Of a stretch of DNA of 64,000 nucleotides, positions 50,336 to 60,391 are shown in pieces. The DNA lies in assembly GCA_017397105.1 (NCBI GenBank), contig JAFQKF010000048.1, positions 28,880 to 92,879 on the forward strand, given 5' to 3'. This stretch comes from Clostridia bacterium. Its GTDB lineage: Bacteria; Bacillota; Clostridia; Oscillospirales; Acutalibacteraceae. Under the pieces are notes generated by a model. That model saw nothing but the letters and a program-made list of their open reading frames with translations. It did no database searches and was not told where the DNA came from. Numbering within the stretch: the first letter of the stretch is position 1; each line of letters starts with the position of its first letter. The position numbers and the translations under genes are program-made.

Positions 50336-53300
50336 ATGAAAAAGGTTGCAAAAAGAGTTGTATCTTTATTTCTGGTTTTGATTTTTGTGTTTGGTGCAGC
50401 ACCATTGCAGGAATTTATCGGAACAAGTAATGTTTTTACTACAACAGCAGAAGCGACAACTTCCGATATTGAGATGGAAAATTTCAAAGGACACAGTTAT
50501 GCAGCTATTGATATTTCTATGACTTGGCAAGATGCAGTTGAATATTGCGAAAATTTGGGTGGACATTTGGTAACGATTACTTCCGAAGAAGAGCAGAAAT
50601 TCATAACCGATTTTCTTGCAGGCAAAACAATGAATTGTTATTGGATGGGTGGATCTGAAACAGAAACTGACGAGTGGGTATGGGTGACAGGAGAAGAATT
50701 TTCATATCAGAACTGGAAAAATGATGAACCCAATAACGAAGGTGATAAAGAGGATTATCTTGAAATTTATGCAAAAACATATGACAGTATAAAAGTTGGT
50801 CAGTGGAATGATATTATGTCTGATGGACGAAACGGTAAACTTAACAAGTCTTTTTATTCTTCATCTAAAATCGGTTTAATCTGTGAATGGGAATATGAAG
50901 AAAATTTTAATAAAATTGAAAGAATTATAGATAAATGTACTGTAATTATAAATGTTATTGATGAAAATGGTCAGCCGGTTAATGGAGCAAATATTGAACT
51001 TTGTTTGGGAAAGGATGTAAAAAATACATTTTACGCTTCAAACGGAACCTTCGTTGCGTTTTTGAATGATTCATTTATGTATATGCCCCAATCTTCAATA
51101 TCTTCCGCATTATATTTGTATACGGTTAGAGCATATGTTTCTCTTGGCAACGATATGTATCTAATTTCGGATTATGGTGCTCCTAAAACGAGACTTTCAA
51201 ACTCAGCAACTGTTTGTATACCGAGCGATAAAGTTCAATTTTGTCCTACATTATCGGTTGCATATAACAATAGTAACTGTAGTGATAAAAAAATTAATAA
51301 GTTATTAGAGGATACCAGAAAAAACTATTTTAATTTAACAGGTGGAAAAGTAGATATTTGTTTTGATGATCCAAGACCTTATTCAAGCGATGATCAGATT
51401 TATTGGATTGATTCAAATGGTAATGAAAGCGGAGCGGCTGCAGATATCAGAATTAGAAATAATAGCCCTATTTGTAATGCTAGTATAGATGGTTACTGGG
51501 AAGGTGATGGAACACGTAGCGTTAATAATATTGATACAGGATTTACCTATTACGGGAGTCAAAAGTTGGATTCACAAACATTGTGCCATGAATTAACTCA
51601 TTATTTATTTGGAGCATGGGATGAATATTGTACGGGTCATGGGGGTATAAGAGTTAATAATGGTACAGCTACAAACGAAAATCTTTATTGGTATGATGTG
51701 AATGATAATGGTATAATAGAAGATTCTGAAACACATGCATCTTATTGGGATCGTACATTTCCACGTCCAACTAACAGTAAGGGTAAGACAATAGATTTTG
51801 GGCTGATGGATGGAAACAACAAATTAAATATTTCTACTTATGAAACATATTCATATTTAGAGCAAGAACAATACGGCGGTTCAAGAAACACTAACGATGC
51901 GCATCCCGAGTGGTATACATTTCAATATATGGTTTTTGAAGAATCTGTTGAAGAAACTGTAGAAAGAGTTCTGCGTAAAAAAAGCGGTGTTAGCACATAT
52001 ACATATTCCGTGAGCGCGGTTGATGCATCATTAAACGCTGGCAATCTGATTCAGGTAGACCGCGGTGAACTTGAGATAACTGATGCCACTGTTACAAACG
52101 AAACTTTGGAAGCTGTTTTAGCCTTGAAGCAAACTACATCCCCTGTTTGCAATTATACTTTTGAAGATAACGGCAATACGATTAATCTGAATTTTACAGA
52201 AACGGAATCATCCTCAATAACCGTTGTTGCCGTTGATTTTGAAAACAACTGCATTAGCACAGATGTTGACGGCGTTGCAAATGTGAGCATTGCTGATAAT
52301 ATAAAAACAATATACATTTGTAACAAGGGTGCATATAATCAAATTAGTGTAGGTTATATCAAAACGAATTGTGAAACCCCAACAGAAATTACATACAGCG
52401 GTGAAAATGATTGCTTATTTGCTATTTTTAAAAACGGTATTGATTACACTTACGGCGATTCATTAATCGGTATTGCAAATCCGTTCAGTATTTTTGCACA
52501 AGACGAAGTTACACAAACGGGAACTTTACAGCAAATAATTTCAAGAAACCAAAATGTTGATTTTAATACCGTTAAATGTGTTTATAATGATGGTATTTCT
52601 ATTCAAGAAATCGAAGTAACAATGAGCGAAGGCGAGCATCAGACCTTGATTTGCAGTTTTGATTACTTAGGCGACGGAGAATACTGCCTGGTTGCAGAAA
52701 CCGCAAAATCGATTGTATATGAAGCTATTCCTGTTGTTTCATTTGAACACGTTGATTCGGTATATGAAAAAGAACTTACGATTACAATTGATGAAAGTTA
52801 TGATTATTCAAATGTTTTCTCATATGTGTTATACTGCAGCGAAACACCGATAACTTTAGAAAACACTGATTTGGTTGCATATGAAACCTTTGTTCCTGGA
52901 TTCACGGACTATTCTTTCTATATGTTTAACGAGGATTTCGGCAAATACTATTTTGCGATTCAGGCTGTTGGTATAGATGGCGGTAAATCAGAATTAACCA
53001 TAATAGACGGAATAGATGTTGTTGAAAAAGATTCAGATAGTGACGGTATACCTGATAAATGGATAAGCATATATTCTGCAATAGCTGACCTCGAAGACAT
53101 ACCAGGTACTGATAGTGACGATGACGGTCTGACAAATCTTCAGGAATTTGAACATGGCACAAATCCTCTTAACCCCGATACCGACGGCGACAATGTTTAT
53201 GATTCTGTTGAACTTTGGAATGATTTGAATCCTCTTGAACCTATGACAGACGGCGTAACCGATGATTACATAATCATTTACGGCACTCCGGATGTTGGTA

Positions 53301-56300
53301 TTGATGTTTCAACATTTGTTCTTGGTGAAACAGAAGTGACTTGTTCTATTGAAAACAACACCGACGGGAAAGCAATGAGAACTGCGATTTATCTTTATAT
53401 TGGTGATGAGCTTGTTGATGCAGGTACTGTAAATCTTGATTCAAACAGTTCTGTTGAATACAGCTTTTCAAAAGAATATCTTGTTGACGGCATGAGAATT
53501 GTTCTTGATGAAGGTCAGATTACAAGAGATACAGATTACAGCAACAATGAGTTTGCTTACGTATCTGCAACCGGAGTTACAGCGGATAACGCTGATGTTG
53601 TAATAGCAAAAGGAACAAGCACCCAGCTTGAATATTCATTGACTCCTGAAAATGCAACCGATATTCTTTTATGGGAAACAGCTGACAGCAAAATCATTAC
53701 AGTCAGCAATCGAGGTGTTGCAATAGCCGGAACAATTGGCACAACAACTGTTACAGCAACAACGCCAACAGGATATTCATGTACATATAACATACTTGTT
53801 GAGCCATTCCCTGGTGCAGGTCAAACGGATTTTGACTGTCAGTTAATAAATGATAATACTGAACTTGAGATTATTGGTTATTATGGCAGTGATTCAGATA
53901 TTGCCATTCCTGATTCAATCGGTGGATATCCGGTAACTTCAATTGCGGACGGTGCATTTAGCGGATGTGAATTTGAAAGTGTTGTAATAAATGACGGCAT
54001 TAACAACATAGGATTATCGGCATTTAACGAAGCAGATAATCTTAAATCTATAGAGGTTAATGAGGAAAATACCGCATACTGTTCAGTTGACGGGGTTCTC
54101 TATAATACCGATAAAACGGTGTTGATAAGATATCCGGTTGCAAGTGAAAACACAGGTTTTGTTGTTATGGATGCGGTTACAATGATTGAAAAGAATGCTT
54201 TTAACGGCACTGTTGGTCTTTCGTCAATTGATATTCCTGAGTCAATAACAGAAATAAAGTCGAATTCATTTGTAAACACAGCATTAACAATTGTTAATTA
54301 TGCAGGAAGCCAAAGAATGTGGGAATCACTTGTTATAGCGAACGATTCAGGCTTATCCGAAAAAACGATTTGTTATGGAAAGTTTACTGCTACATTCATC
54401 AGCGAAGGTGAAACAATCAGTGAAACAGATTACAGTCCAGGCGAACCTATTGTAATTCCTGATAGTGCACCCGAAAAGAAATATTATACTTTTGTTGATT
54501 GGACACCGGAAGTTCCAGACGCAATGCCGGAATGCGATACTATATTTATTCCGGAGTGGACAATTGCAGACAATACAAGAACTGTTGAGTTTTATTCTGA
54601 CGGGGAACTTTATTGGTCTGATTACCGTTATGCAGGTGAAGCTGTAAACACACCCGAAGCCATTCCGACAAAAGAAGGTTATACTTTTGTTAAGTGGTCA
54701 CCAGATGTTGCGCAAATAATGCCGGATGAAGATTTACAATATGAAGCTGTTTGGGATGTTAATATTCATAATGTGAGTTTCTTGGTGGATGGTAAAGAAT
54801 ATCACGCATATGAACGTGCCTATTCAGAATCGGTTACAATTCCTTCTCCGCCCGAAAAGGAAGGTTATGTTTTTGCAGGTTGGACGCCGTCGATTCCTGA
54901 AACCATGCCTGATACAGAGCTTTCGTTTACAGCTGTGTTTGATCCGATAGTTTATACCGCAACCTTCACTTATGGCGAAACGGTTTTGGGAACAGACGAA
55001 TTCACGTTGGATGACATAGTCCTTGATTATCCGGCAGTTGCCGAAAAAGCAGGATATGATTGGGTTTGGGAGGAACATGCTATTATCCCAGAAGATATCA
55101 CTGTAAACGGAGACTATAGCATTATAAATTACACCGCAACATTTGTTGCAGACGGTGAAACTGTTGAATCTGTTAGTTTTACGGTTGAAAATCAGACTGT
55201 GGTTGCTCCGGAAATCCCGCACAAAGATGGTTATACCTATGAATGGGAAAACTATGAGGTGTCTCTTGCTGATTTTACAGTAAACGCTGTTTATACCCCT
55301 ATTATTTACACAGCAACTTTCACGAGTGACGGTGAGATAATCGGAACGGATGAATTTACCGTGGAAGACGCTTCGCTGGATTATCCCTCTATGGAAAAGG
55401 TTGAGCATTATGATTGGGTGTGGGACGAACATTCAATTCAGGCAAACGACATAACGGTCGATGGAGGATATGCTCCCACCATATATACGGCAACCTTCAT
55501 CGCTAACGGGGAAACCGTATCGGTTCAGCAATTCAGCGTTGAGGATAAAACGGTGATTTCGCCGGAAATCCCCCCACGCGAAGGGTATACTTCAAATTGG
55601 CAAGATTATCAGATTGAGCTTGTTGATTTTACGGTGAATGCTGTTTATACACCTATAAAGTATAAGGCGACTTTTGTTGACGGTGATAAATGGATAGGAG
55701 AGGATTATTTTACCGTCGAGGATATGGAACTGGATTATCCTCCTTCTCCGATTAAGCAGTACTATGAATGGAATTGGGATCCTGTAACGGTTACTTTGTC
55801 AGATATTACTGTTACCGGTTATTTCTCTCCGGTTACATATACTGCAACATTCGTTTCAAACGGAAAAACAGTTAAAACTCAGAAATTCACTGTTGAAAAC
55901 TATGAAACAGTTTGTGCGCCGACGTGCACGCTTCCTCAAAAATCGGGATATACCAGAGGTTGGGAAAAATACGAAGGAATAATAGGCAACATTACTGTAA
56001 ATGAAATTTATTTGCCAAACAATTATACCGCATACTGTTACTGTGAAGGTGAGTTGATTGAAACAAGAACGTTTACGGTTGAAACACCCGAAGAACGCTT
56101 TCTTTATCCTACCGTTCCGGGTAGATTGGGTTATACTGTTGAATGGACAGCGTTCAAAGCTGTTCCACGAAATATCAATCTTTACGCCGAGTATGTTCCG
56201 ATTGAGTATACGGCGCAGTTTGTGGTTGACGGAGATGTAATATCTACTCAAAAATTCACGGTGGAAACGGTGAGTTTGAACGAACCTTCTATTCCTCCCA

Positions 56301-56758
56301 AGGCTGGCTTTGTTTCGCAGTGGAGTTATTACAGAATCTCTGTTGGCGATAAAACTATAATCCCCGTATACTACTATCCTGAGGTTATTACTCTTTCAAG
56401 GCGTACATTGTATGTGGGTGATACGACGGAACTGGTTTTCTCTTCCAATTTCGAGGAAACTAAAAAAGTTTGGTCATCAAGCGATAATTCGGTTGCCACG
56501 GTTGATAAGAGCGGTAAGGTAACGGCAAAGGGTGAAGGAAAGTGCAACGTAACAGTTACTTGTTACGGCAAAGATAGTGCAGGAAATGATATAGAGGCAT
56601 CCTCAAGCACAACTATTATCGTGAAGGAAAAAACTCAGCCCAAAACCTTCAAGCAACAGTTCAGAGAAGCTTTTAATGAGTTCTTCCAGGTTAAGCTTCA
56701 CGATATTATACATAATTTTAAAGACTTTATGTTTGCTCTTGTTCGTTATACCCGATAA
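50336..56758 (+). CDS. giant secreted protein: C-type lectin, CLCA-like metallopeptidase, Ca-binding, CARDB-like, Ig-like, LRR, beta-repeats
   Basis: 2140 residues from the ATG at 50336 (GGAGG 7 nt upstream). Signal peptide to about residue 37. C-type lectin-like domain about 45-190 (WQDAVEYCENLGGHLVTITS, WVWVTGEEFSYQNW, GQWNDI). Metallopeptidase about 300-560 with HELTHYLFGAWDEY (H418, E419, H422, acidic ligand D429/E430), the layout of eukaryotic CLCA proteases. Type-3-thrombospondin-like Ca-binding repeats about 898-965 (DTDGDNVYDSVE). CARDB-like about 980-1080, Big_2 1080-1160, BspA-type LRR 1165-1345, eleven beta-repeats about 1347-2010, Big_2 2015-2100, and an amphipathic tail FKQQFREAFNEFFQV. 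No LPXTG, SLH or dockerin. Probably a mucin- or host-glycoprotein-directed adhesin/protease. Confidence 0.85.
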   Translation: MKKVAKRVVSLFLVLIFVFGAAPLQEFIGTSNVFTTTAEATTSDIEMENFKGHSYAAIDISMTWQDAVEYCENLGGHLVTITSEEEQKFITDFLAGKTMNCYWMGGSETETDEWVWVTGEEFSYQNWKNDEPNNEGDKEDYLEIYAKTYDSIKVGQWNDIMSDGRNGKLNKSFYSSSKIGLICEWEYEENFNKIERIIDKCTVIINVIDENGQPVNGANIELCLGKDVKNTFYASNGTFVAFLNDSFMYMPQSSISSALYLYTVRAYVSLGNDMYLISDYGAPKTRLSNSATVCIPSDKVQFCPTLSVAYNNSNCSDKKINKLLEDTRKNYFNLTGGKVDICFDDPRPYSSDDQIYWIDSNGNESGAAADIRIRNNSPICNASIDGYWEGDGTRSVNNIDTGFTYYGSQKLDSQTLCHELTHYLFGAWDEYCTGHGGIRVNNGTATNENLYWYDVNDNGIIEDSETHASYWDRTFPRPTNSKGKTIDFGLMDGNNKLNISTYETYSYLEQEQYGGSRNTNDAHPEWYTFQYMVFEESVEETVERVLRKKSGVSTYTYSVSAVDASLNAGNLIQVDRGELEITDATVTNETLEAVLALKQTTSPVCNYTFEDNGNTINLNFTETESSSITVVAVDFENNCISTDVDGVANVSIADNIKTIYICNKGAYNQISVGYIKTNCETPTEITYSGENDCLFAIFKNGIDYTYGDSLIGIANPFSIFAQDEVTQTGTLQQIISRNQNVDFNTVKCVYNDGISIQEIEVTMSEGEHQTLICSFDYLGDGEYCLVAETAKSIVYEAIPVVSFEHVDSVYEKELTITIDESYDYSNVFSYVLYCSETPITLENTDLVAYETFVPGFTDYSFYMFNEDFGKYYFAIQAVGIDGGKSELTIIDGIDVVEKDSDSDGIPDKWISIYSAIADLEDIPGTDSDDDGLTNLQEFEHGTNPLNPDTDGDNVYDSVELWNDLNPLEPMTDGVTDDYIIIYGTPDVGIDVSTFVLGETEVTCSIENNTDGKAMRTAIYLYIGDELVDAGTVNLDSNSSVEYSFSKEYLVDGMRIVLDEGQITRDTDYSNNEFAYVSATGVTADNADVVIAKGTSTQLEYSLTPENATDILLWETADSKIITVSNRGVAIAGTIGTTTVTATTPTGYSCTYNILVEPFPGAGQTDFDCQLINDNTELEIIGYYGSDSDIAIPDSIGGYPVTSIADGAFSGCEFESVVINDGINNIGLSAFNEADNLKSIEVNEENTAYCSVDGVLYNTDKTVLIRYPVASENTGFVVMDAVTMIEKNAFNGTVGLSSIDIPESITEIKSNSFVNTALTIVNYAGSQRMWESLVIANDSGLSEKTICYGKFTATFISEGETISETDYSPGEPIVIPDSAPEKKYYTFVDWTPEVPDAMPECDTIFIPEWTIADNTRTVEFYSDGELYWSDYRYAGEAVNTPEAIPTKEGYTFVKWSPDVAQIMPDEDLQYEAVWDVNIHNVSFLVDGKEYHAYERAYSESVTIPSPPEKEGYVFAGWTPSIPETMPDTELSFTAVFDPIVYTATFTYGETVLGTDEFTLDDIVLDYPAVAEKAGYDWVWEEHAIIPEDITVNGDYSIINYTATFVADGETVESVSFTVENQTVVAPEIPHKDGYTYEWENYEVSLADFTVNAVYTPIIYTATFTSDGEIIGTDEFTVEDASLDYPSMEKVEHYDWVWDEHSIQANDITVDGGYAPTIYTATFIANGETVSVQQFSVEDKTVISPEIPPREGYTSNWQDYQIELVDFTVNAVYTPIKYKATFVDGDKWIGEDYFTVEDMELDYPPSPIKQYYEWNWDPVTVTLSDITVTGYFSPVTYTATFVSNGKTVKTQKFTVENYETVCAPTCTLPQKSGYTRGWEKYEGIIGNITVNEIYLPNNYTAYCYCEGELIETRTFTVETPEERFLYPTVPGRLGYTVEWTAFKAVPRNINLYAEYVPIEYTAQFVVDGDVISTQKFTVETVSLNEPSIPPKAGFVSQWSYYRISVGDKTIIPVYYYPEVITLSRRTLYVGDTTELVFSSNFEETKKVWSSSDNSVATVDKSGKVTAKGEGKCNVTVTCYGKDSAGNDIEASSSTTIIVKEKTQPKTFKQQFREAFNEFFQVKLHDIIHNFKDFMFALVRYTR

Positions 56759-56767
56759 TAATTAAGG

Positions 56768-56806
56768 ACCTCCTGAAACAAACGATTTTGTTTCAGGAGG
56801 TTTTTC
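56768..56806 (+). terminator. terminator after the giant gene
   Basis: ACCTCCTGAAACAAA / TTTGTTTCAGGAGGT 15-bp perfect stem, then TTTTTC. Confidence 0.95.
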
Positions 56807-56818
56807 TATAGTAAAAGA

Positions 56819-56866
56819 CGACACACCGCAGTGCCCTTTTTGAGTACTGTGGTGTGTCATTTTTGT
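56819..56866 (+). terminator. second hairpin terminator
   Basis: GACACACCGCAGT / ACTGTGGTGTGTC stem (one mismatch) followed by ATTTTTG. It may back up the first or serve the convergent gene. Confidence 0.75.
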
Positions 56867-56914
56867 AGAGAGGAGGTGGTGTTATCTTGTTATATCAATG
56901 TTGTGTGAGCAGAA

Positions 56915-57814
56915 TTACATAATGACTATTCTGAACAATTCGCCGAAAGATGTGAAGAATTTCACAACGCTCGTAATGACAGCTGTTATACGGCTTATAA
57001 TATTCTCCCAAACTGAAGGGGTAGGTTCAGGAGTTTCTTCGGGAACGATATCTTCGAGCTCATCAGGATTTGCATTAAATGTTATGCTTTCTACATCACT
57101 TGCGGCTGAACCGTGAGTGAAGGGCTCTGCCTGCCAGTTGAAACCTGTGACTGCCCATGACTCCAAGTCTCCCCAGTTGGACTGGTTCCATACAATAATG
57201 TCGTTCCACTGTTGTTCGGTGCCGCAATAATAGATGTCAACACCGTTATTTTTCATTCCTGCATTGGTAAGAGCCTCAACGCAGATGCTCTTTACGCTTT
57301 CAGGAATAACAACTCTTTGAAGGTTATATCTGTTTTTGAGTGCGTAAACACCAACTTCTTCTATACCCTCTGAAAATTCAACAGAAAGTGTGTTTTCGTC
57401 GCCAACAAGAGAAACAGTTTTAACTTTTTTACCGTCAAGAGTGGCAGGAACAACAATGTTTTTATTCCCTGCACCGCCCGAAACAAAAAGCGTACCGTCA
57501 TCATAAATTCTGTAACGCCACATATCGTTTTCATTTGAAATGATCCAGTTGATCTTTCCGCCGGGCCAATAAATCCAAGTGGTTCCGTTTTCGTCTGTGT
57601 ACTTATAGGTTTCGGGGTCATAATCCCAGAGGGGTTCTTCTTCTGTCAGATAGTAGGTTGCTCTTTCCCATGCATAAAACTCTTGTACGGTCTTATCACC
57701 GATTGGAGTTCCGGTTGCAGGACCGTCTTCCTCAAGTGCAAAAGCGTTGATTCCGAGTGAAAGAGTGAACAGTGCTGCTACTATAACAGCGATGATTCTT
57801 TTAATGTTTTTCAT
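56915..57814 (-). CDS. secreted BspA-type LRR protein with C-terminal amphipathic tail
   Basis: 299 residues from the ATG at 57814 (AGGAGG upstream). Signal peptide ends after NAFA (about residue 26). A short LRR_5 domain occupies about 120-215 (LSVEFSEGIEEVGVYALKN, LQRVVIPESVKSICVEAL). Then a Pro/Glu linker (EETPEPTPS) and a hydrophobic/basic C-terminus SVWENIISRITAVITSVVKF. The N-terminal 90 residues (WIYWPGGKINWIIS) are Trp-rich and unassigned. Confidence 0.75.
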   Translation of the reverse strand: MKNIKRIIAVIVAALFTLSLGINAFALEEDGPATGTPIGDKTVQEFYAWERATYYLTEEEPLWDYDPETYKYTDENGTTWIYWPGGKINWIISNENDMWRYRIYDDGTLFVSGGAGNKNIVVPATLDGKKVKTVSLVGDENTLSVEFSEGIEEVGVYALKNRYNLQRVVIPESVKSICVEALTNAGMKNNGVDIYYCGTEQQWNDIIVWNQSNWGDLESWAVTGFNWQAEPFTHGSAASDVESITFNANPDELEDIVPEETPEPTPSVWENIISRITAVITSVVKFFTSFGELFRIVIM

Positions 57815-57978
57815 AAGTTTTCCTCCTGAAAGTGCATATATTTTAGAATTATTCTGTTCCCTTCTTTTCAATCAGCGGCAGCCGCCCGGCGGAGAAGCAC
57901 TTTTTCTCCGCCAAAGCTTTTGCCGGGTTCAAGGAAGGAGTTGTCCAAAATAATGTTGCAGTCATTTCGGCGGCACGC

Positions 57979-58012
57979 AAAGCATCTGCCGTTAAAGGCA
58001 GATGTTTTGCCG
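57979..58012 (-). terminator. hairpin after the 58-kb LRR gene
   Basis: CATCTGCC / GGCAGATG (57983-57990, 57997-58004) with complementary flanking AAAG/TTTT; only a weak T-run. 57815-57978 holds the promoter region of the next gene, not resolved. Confidence 0.5.
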
Positions 58013-58041
58013 TGTCATAGAATTCCGAATAGGTAGTGATT

Positions 58042-59229
58042 TCAGGATTTGAAAAATGCGATAATGGTTGAGAAAATCCTTTTGAAAAAACGGATTATCT
58101 TTTCGAGGAAACCGAGCTTCTCTGGTGCCTGCTCACCGTTGTCAACCACTGTTCCTTCGTTGTGCAGCGTAGAAGGCTCCGTGACGGCTTCGGTATCGGA
58201 TTCCGTGTTTTCTGTTGCAATCTGAGTGGTTGATTCTGTTGTAGACTGAGTGGTTGACTCTGTTACCTCCCGAGTTGTAATTTCGGTGGTTGCAGGTTCG
58301 GTAACTGCGGTTGCAGGTTGGGTTGTTGTCTGGGTAGTTTCGGGTTCTGTTGTCTGCGGTTCAACGGCAACGGATGTTTCGTCGTCGGCAGAGGGTGAGG
58401 CAAACTTTATTGAAGTGGTGGTCTCGTTGGCGGTTTCTTCCTCGGCTTCGCAGCTGATTTGCGCATCTGCAAGGTAAGGGTTATCCTTCAGAAAGTCTGC
58501 CTGTGCAAGCTCTTCGGGGGTGAAGGCATTGCAATTAACGTTGTTGATAGCGTTGCAGTTATAAAAGGCTTTTGAATGGATAGAAGTAATTCTGCCCTCA
58601 AAAGTTACCGTTTGAAGATTTACGGCATTGGAGCATACGTGCTTGGGGATTTCAGTTACTTCCTCGCCGAAAACAATCTCGGTAAAAGAGTCACAATTCA
58701 GGAATATTCCGTGATTTGAGTTGTTTCTCTGTATTGTGCAGTTTGTGGCGTTAAAGTTTGCTCTTCTGAGTTCGGGGCAGTAAGCGAATGCGTCATCAAA
58801 AATAAGAGTGACGTTTTCGGGGATAGTGATTTCGGTTATTTTACTGTGTGCCGCAATCAGACCTCCGATGGTCTGCAGGGATTCGGGAAGAATAAGAGTT
58901 TCAAGTGAAGTGCAATCATAAAAAGCACATTCATTGATAACGGTTACGCCCTCGGGAATTTTTACTCCCGTGATGTTTTCGCAGCCTTTGAAAGCGTTTG
59001 CGCCGATTGCGGTAATTCCGTCCGGCAGGGAGATGTTGCCTGAAACTTCTCCCGTGCAGACAATCACTCCGTCGGTAACGGTGATTGCCTCCTCGCTTAC
59101 GGGCGTCCACACAATTTCATCAGCAGCGCTTGCGGTGGTTGAAGCGAAGAGCGGAAAAGCCGCCAGGAGCATTAACATTGCAGCAAGAAAAACTGCGCAG
59201 GATTTTGTAAATGATTTGCAGGTTGTCAT
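58042..59229 (-). CDS. secreted BspA-type LRR protein with Thr-rich stalk and amphipathic tail
   Basis: 395 residues from the ATG at 59229 (AAGGAG upstream). Signal peptide to about residue 35 (ASTTASA). LRR_5 repeats about 45-250 (GITAIGANAFKGCENITGVKI, LETLILPESLQTIGGL). A Thr/Glu/Ser-rich low-complexity stalk about 265-360 (TTEPETTQTTTQPATAV). The tail EKLGFLEKIIRFFKRIFSTI ends the protein. The stalk plus tail is the usual place for a wall anchor, but LPXTG is absent. Driven by the shared ECF-type promoter upstream. Confidence 0.82.
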   Translation of the reverse strand: MTTCKSFTKSCAVFLAAMLMLLAAFPLFASTTASAADEIVWTPVSEEAITVTDGVIVCTGEVSGNISLPDGITAIGANAFKGCENITGVKIPEGVTVINECAFYDCTSLETLILPESLQTIGGLIAAHSKITEITIPENVTLIFDDAFAYCPELRRANFNATNCTIQRNNSNHGIFLNCDSFTEIVFGEEVTEIPKHVCSNAVNLQTVTFEGRITSIHSKAFYNCNAINNVNCNAFTPEELAQADFLKDNPYLADAQISCEAEEETANETTTSIKFASPSADDETSVAVEPQTTEPETTQTTTQPATAVTEPATTEITTREVTESTTQSTTESTTQIATENTESDTEAVTEPSTLHNEGTVVDNGEQAPEKLGFLEKIIRFFKRIFSTIIAFFKS

Positions 59230-59260
59230 AATCAAAACTCCTTTATGTTATATGTTTTTT

Positions 59261-59308
59261 ACCGTTTCATCTATAAGACGATTGAGTTTTGAAATCGGTT
59301 CAAAAAAT
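59261..59308 (-). promoter_or_regulatory. ECF-type promoter, copy 1
   Basis: On the minus strand GAACC (59297-59301), 16-bp spacer, CGTC (59277-59280) followed by TTATAG. About 45 bp around it match 61670-61717 with few differences. Confidence 0.65.
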
Positions 59309-59363
59309 TTTGATAATTTTTTACTTTTTTACAGCAACCGGGTGTGTGAAGAGGGTAAAACAA

Positions 59364-59392
59364 ATCAGCCCCGGAAAACTCCCGGGGCTGAT
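59364..59392 (-). terminator. terminator after the M48 peptidase gene
   Basis: ATCAGCCCCGG / CCGGGGCTGAT 11-bp stem; the minus strand continues TTTGTTTT. Confidence 0.92.
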
Positions 59393-59445
59393 GCTGTGTG
59401 TTGATTTTCAGATTAAGAACGGTTTCTACTTAAATGTATTTATTA

Positions 59446-60345
59446 TTAAAGCATCTGAGTCAGCTTACTTATTCTATCAGCTGTTGCAGGATGTGATGAA
59501 TTCAGAGCGGCCCACAATCCTTTTGAACGTTTTTTTGAACCGCCCAGATTATTTAAAGCGTTGCATAAATCCTGACCGTAACCTAATTCAAAAGAATATT
59601 TATCTGCAAGGTATTCGTTGGCTCTTGAAGAAGACATACAAATTGCAACACCGAGTCTTGTCCAAAGGGTCATACCTGCAACAAGAAGAAAATCAATGAA
59701 AATTCTTGTTATCATACCTGCAATCAAAGTGCCAAAACTGTTATTGACGATGCTTAACGTTAAATTGGTGATTTTTATAATGAGATTAAAGAAAAATCTC
59801 CATACCATAAAAATAACAGAAACTATCAGGTTGCCTGTGGTTACAACCAGGATTGTATCAGTGTCTTTATGAGCAAGGTGACCGAATTCGTGGCCTAAAA
59901 TACCTTTGATATCGGAATCGCTCATTGAAAGCAATCCCTCTGTGAAGCAAACAGTGTGTCTTCCCATTGCAAACGCATTAGGCGTTTTATCCTTGCTCAT
60001 ATACAGCTTTACGTTTTCAGGTAATTCGGGATTTTTTATCCTTGCAGCTGAGTACACTTCTTCGAAGATCGGCTGCATTCTTGCCAGGATCTCTTCATCT
60101 TTTATTTTACGGCATCCGTTCTGCCACCTCATTATGGTTTCGCCAAACGGAGAAAGTGTAATAGCGACAGAGACTGCATATGCTGCCAGACCAACCAGAA
60201 CGGCAATGGTTATATCTTTTGCGGTTGCAGCGTTTGAAAACAATACAAATATTAAACAGATAACAATGGCATTCATAATCATCCAGATAATTGTTCCGAT
60301 ATTGCTCTTTTTAAATAAGTTTTTGAAAAAATCTATAATATACAT
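59446..60345 (-). CDS. M48 family membrane metallopeptidase (HtpX-like)
   Basis: 299 residues. Two N-terminal membrane spans (about 20-37, 44-65), the zinc motif GHEFGHLAHKDTD (H152, E153, H156) and the third ligand in ANEYLADKYSFELG near 230, with two more hydrophobic segments between. In HtpX/M48 proteins the active site faces the cytoplasm and clears damaged membrane proteins. It follows the 60.4-kb gene by 46 nt with no terminator, so both come from the ECF-type promoter at 61.7 kb, consistent with envelope stress control. AAGGAAGG precedes the ATG. Confidence 0.9.
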   Translation of the reverse strand: MYIIDFFKNLFKKSNIGTIIWMIMNAIVICLIFVLFSNAATAKDITIAVLVGLAAYAVSVAITLSPFGETIMRWQNGCRKIKDEEILARMQPIFEEVYSAARIKNPELPENVKLYMSKDKTPNAFAMGRHTVCFTEGLLSMSDSDIKGILGHEFGHLAHKDTDTILVVTTGNLIVSVIFMVWRFFFNLIIKITNLTLSIVNNSFGTLIAGMITRIFIDFLLVAGMTLWTRLGVAICMSSSRANEYLADKYSFELGYGQDLCNALNNLGGSKKRSKGLWAALNSSHPATADRISKLTQML

Positions 60346-60391
60346 AATGACCTTCCTTTATTAAAAGATTTGTGTGTCAGTTATTCTGGAA

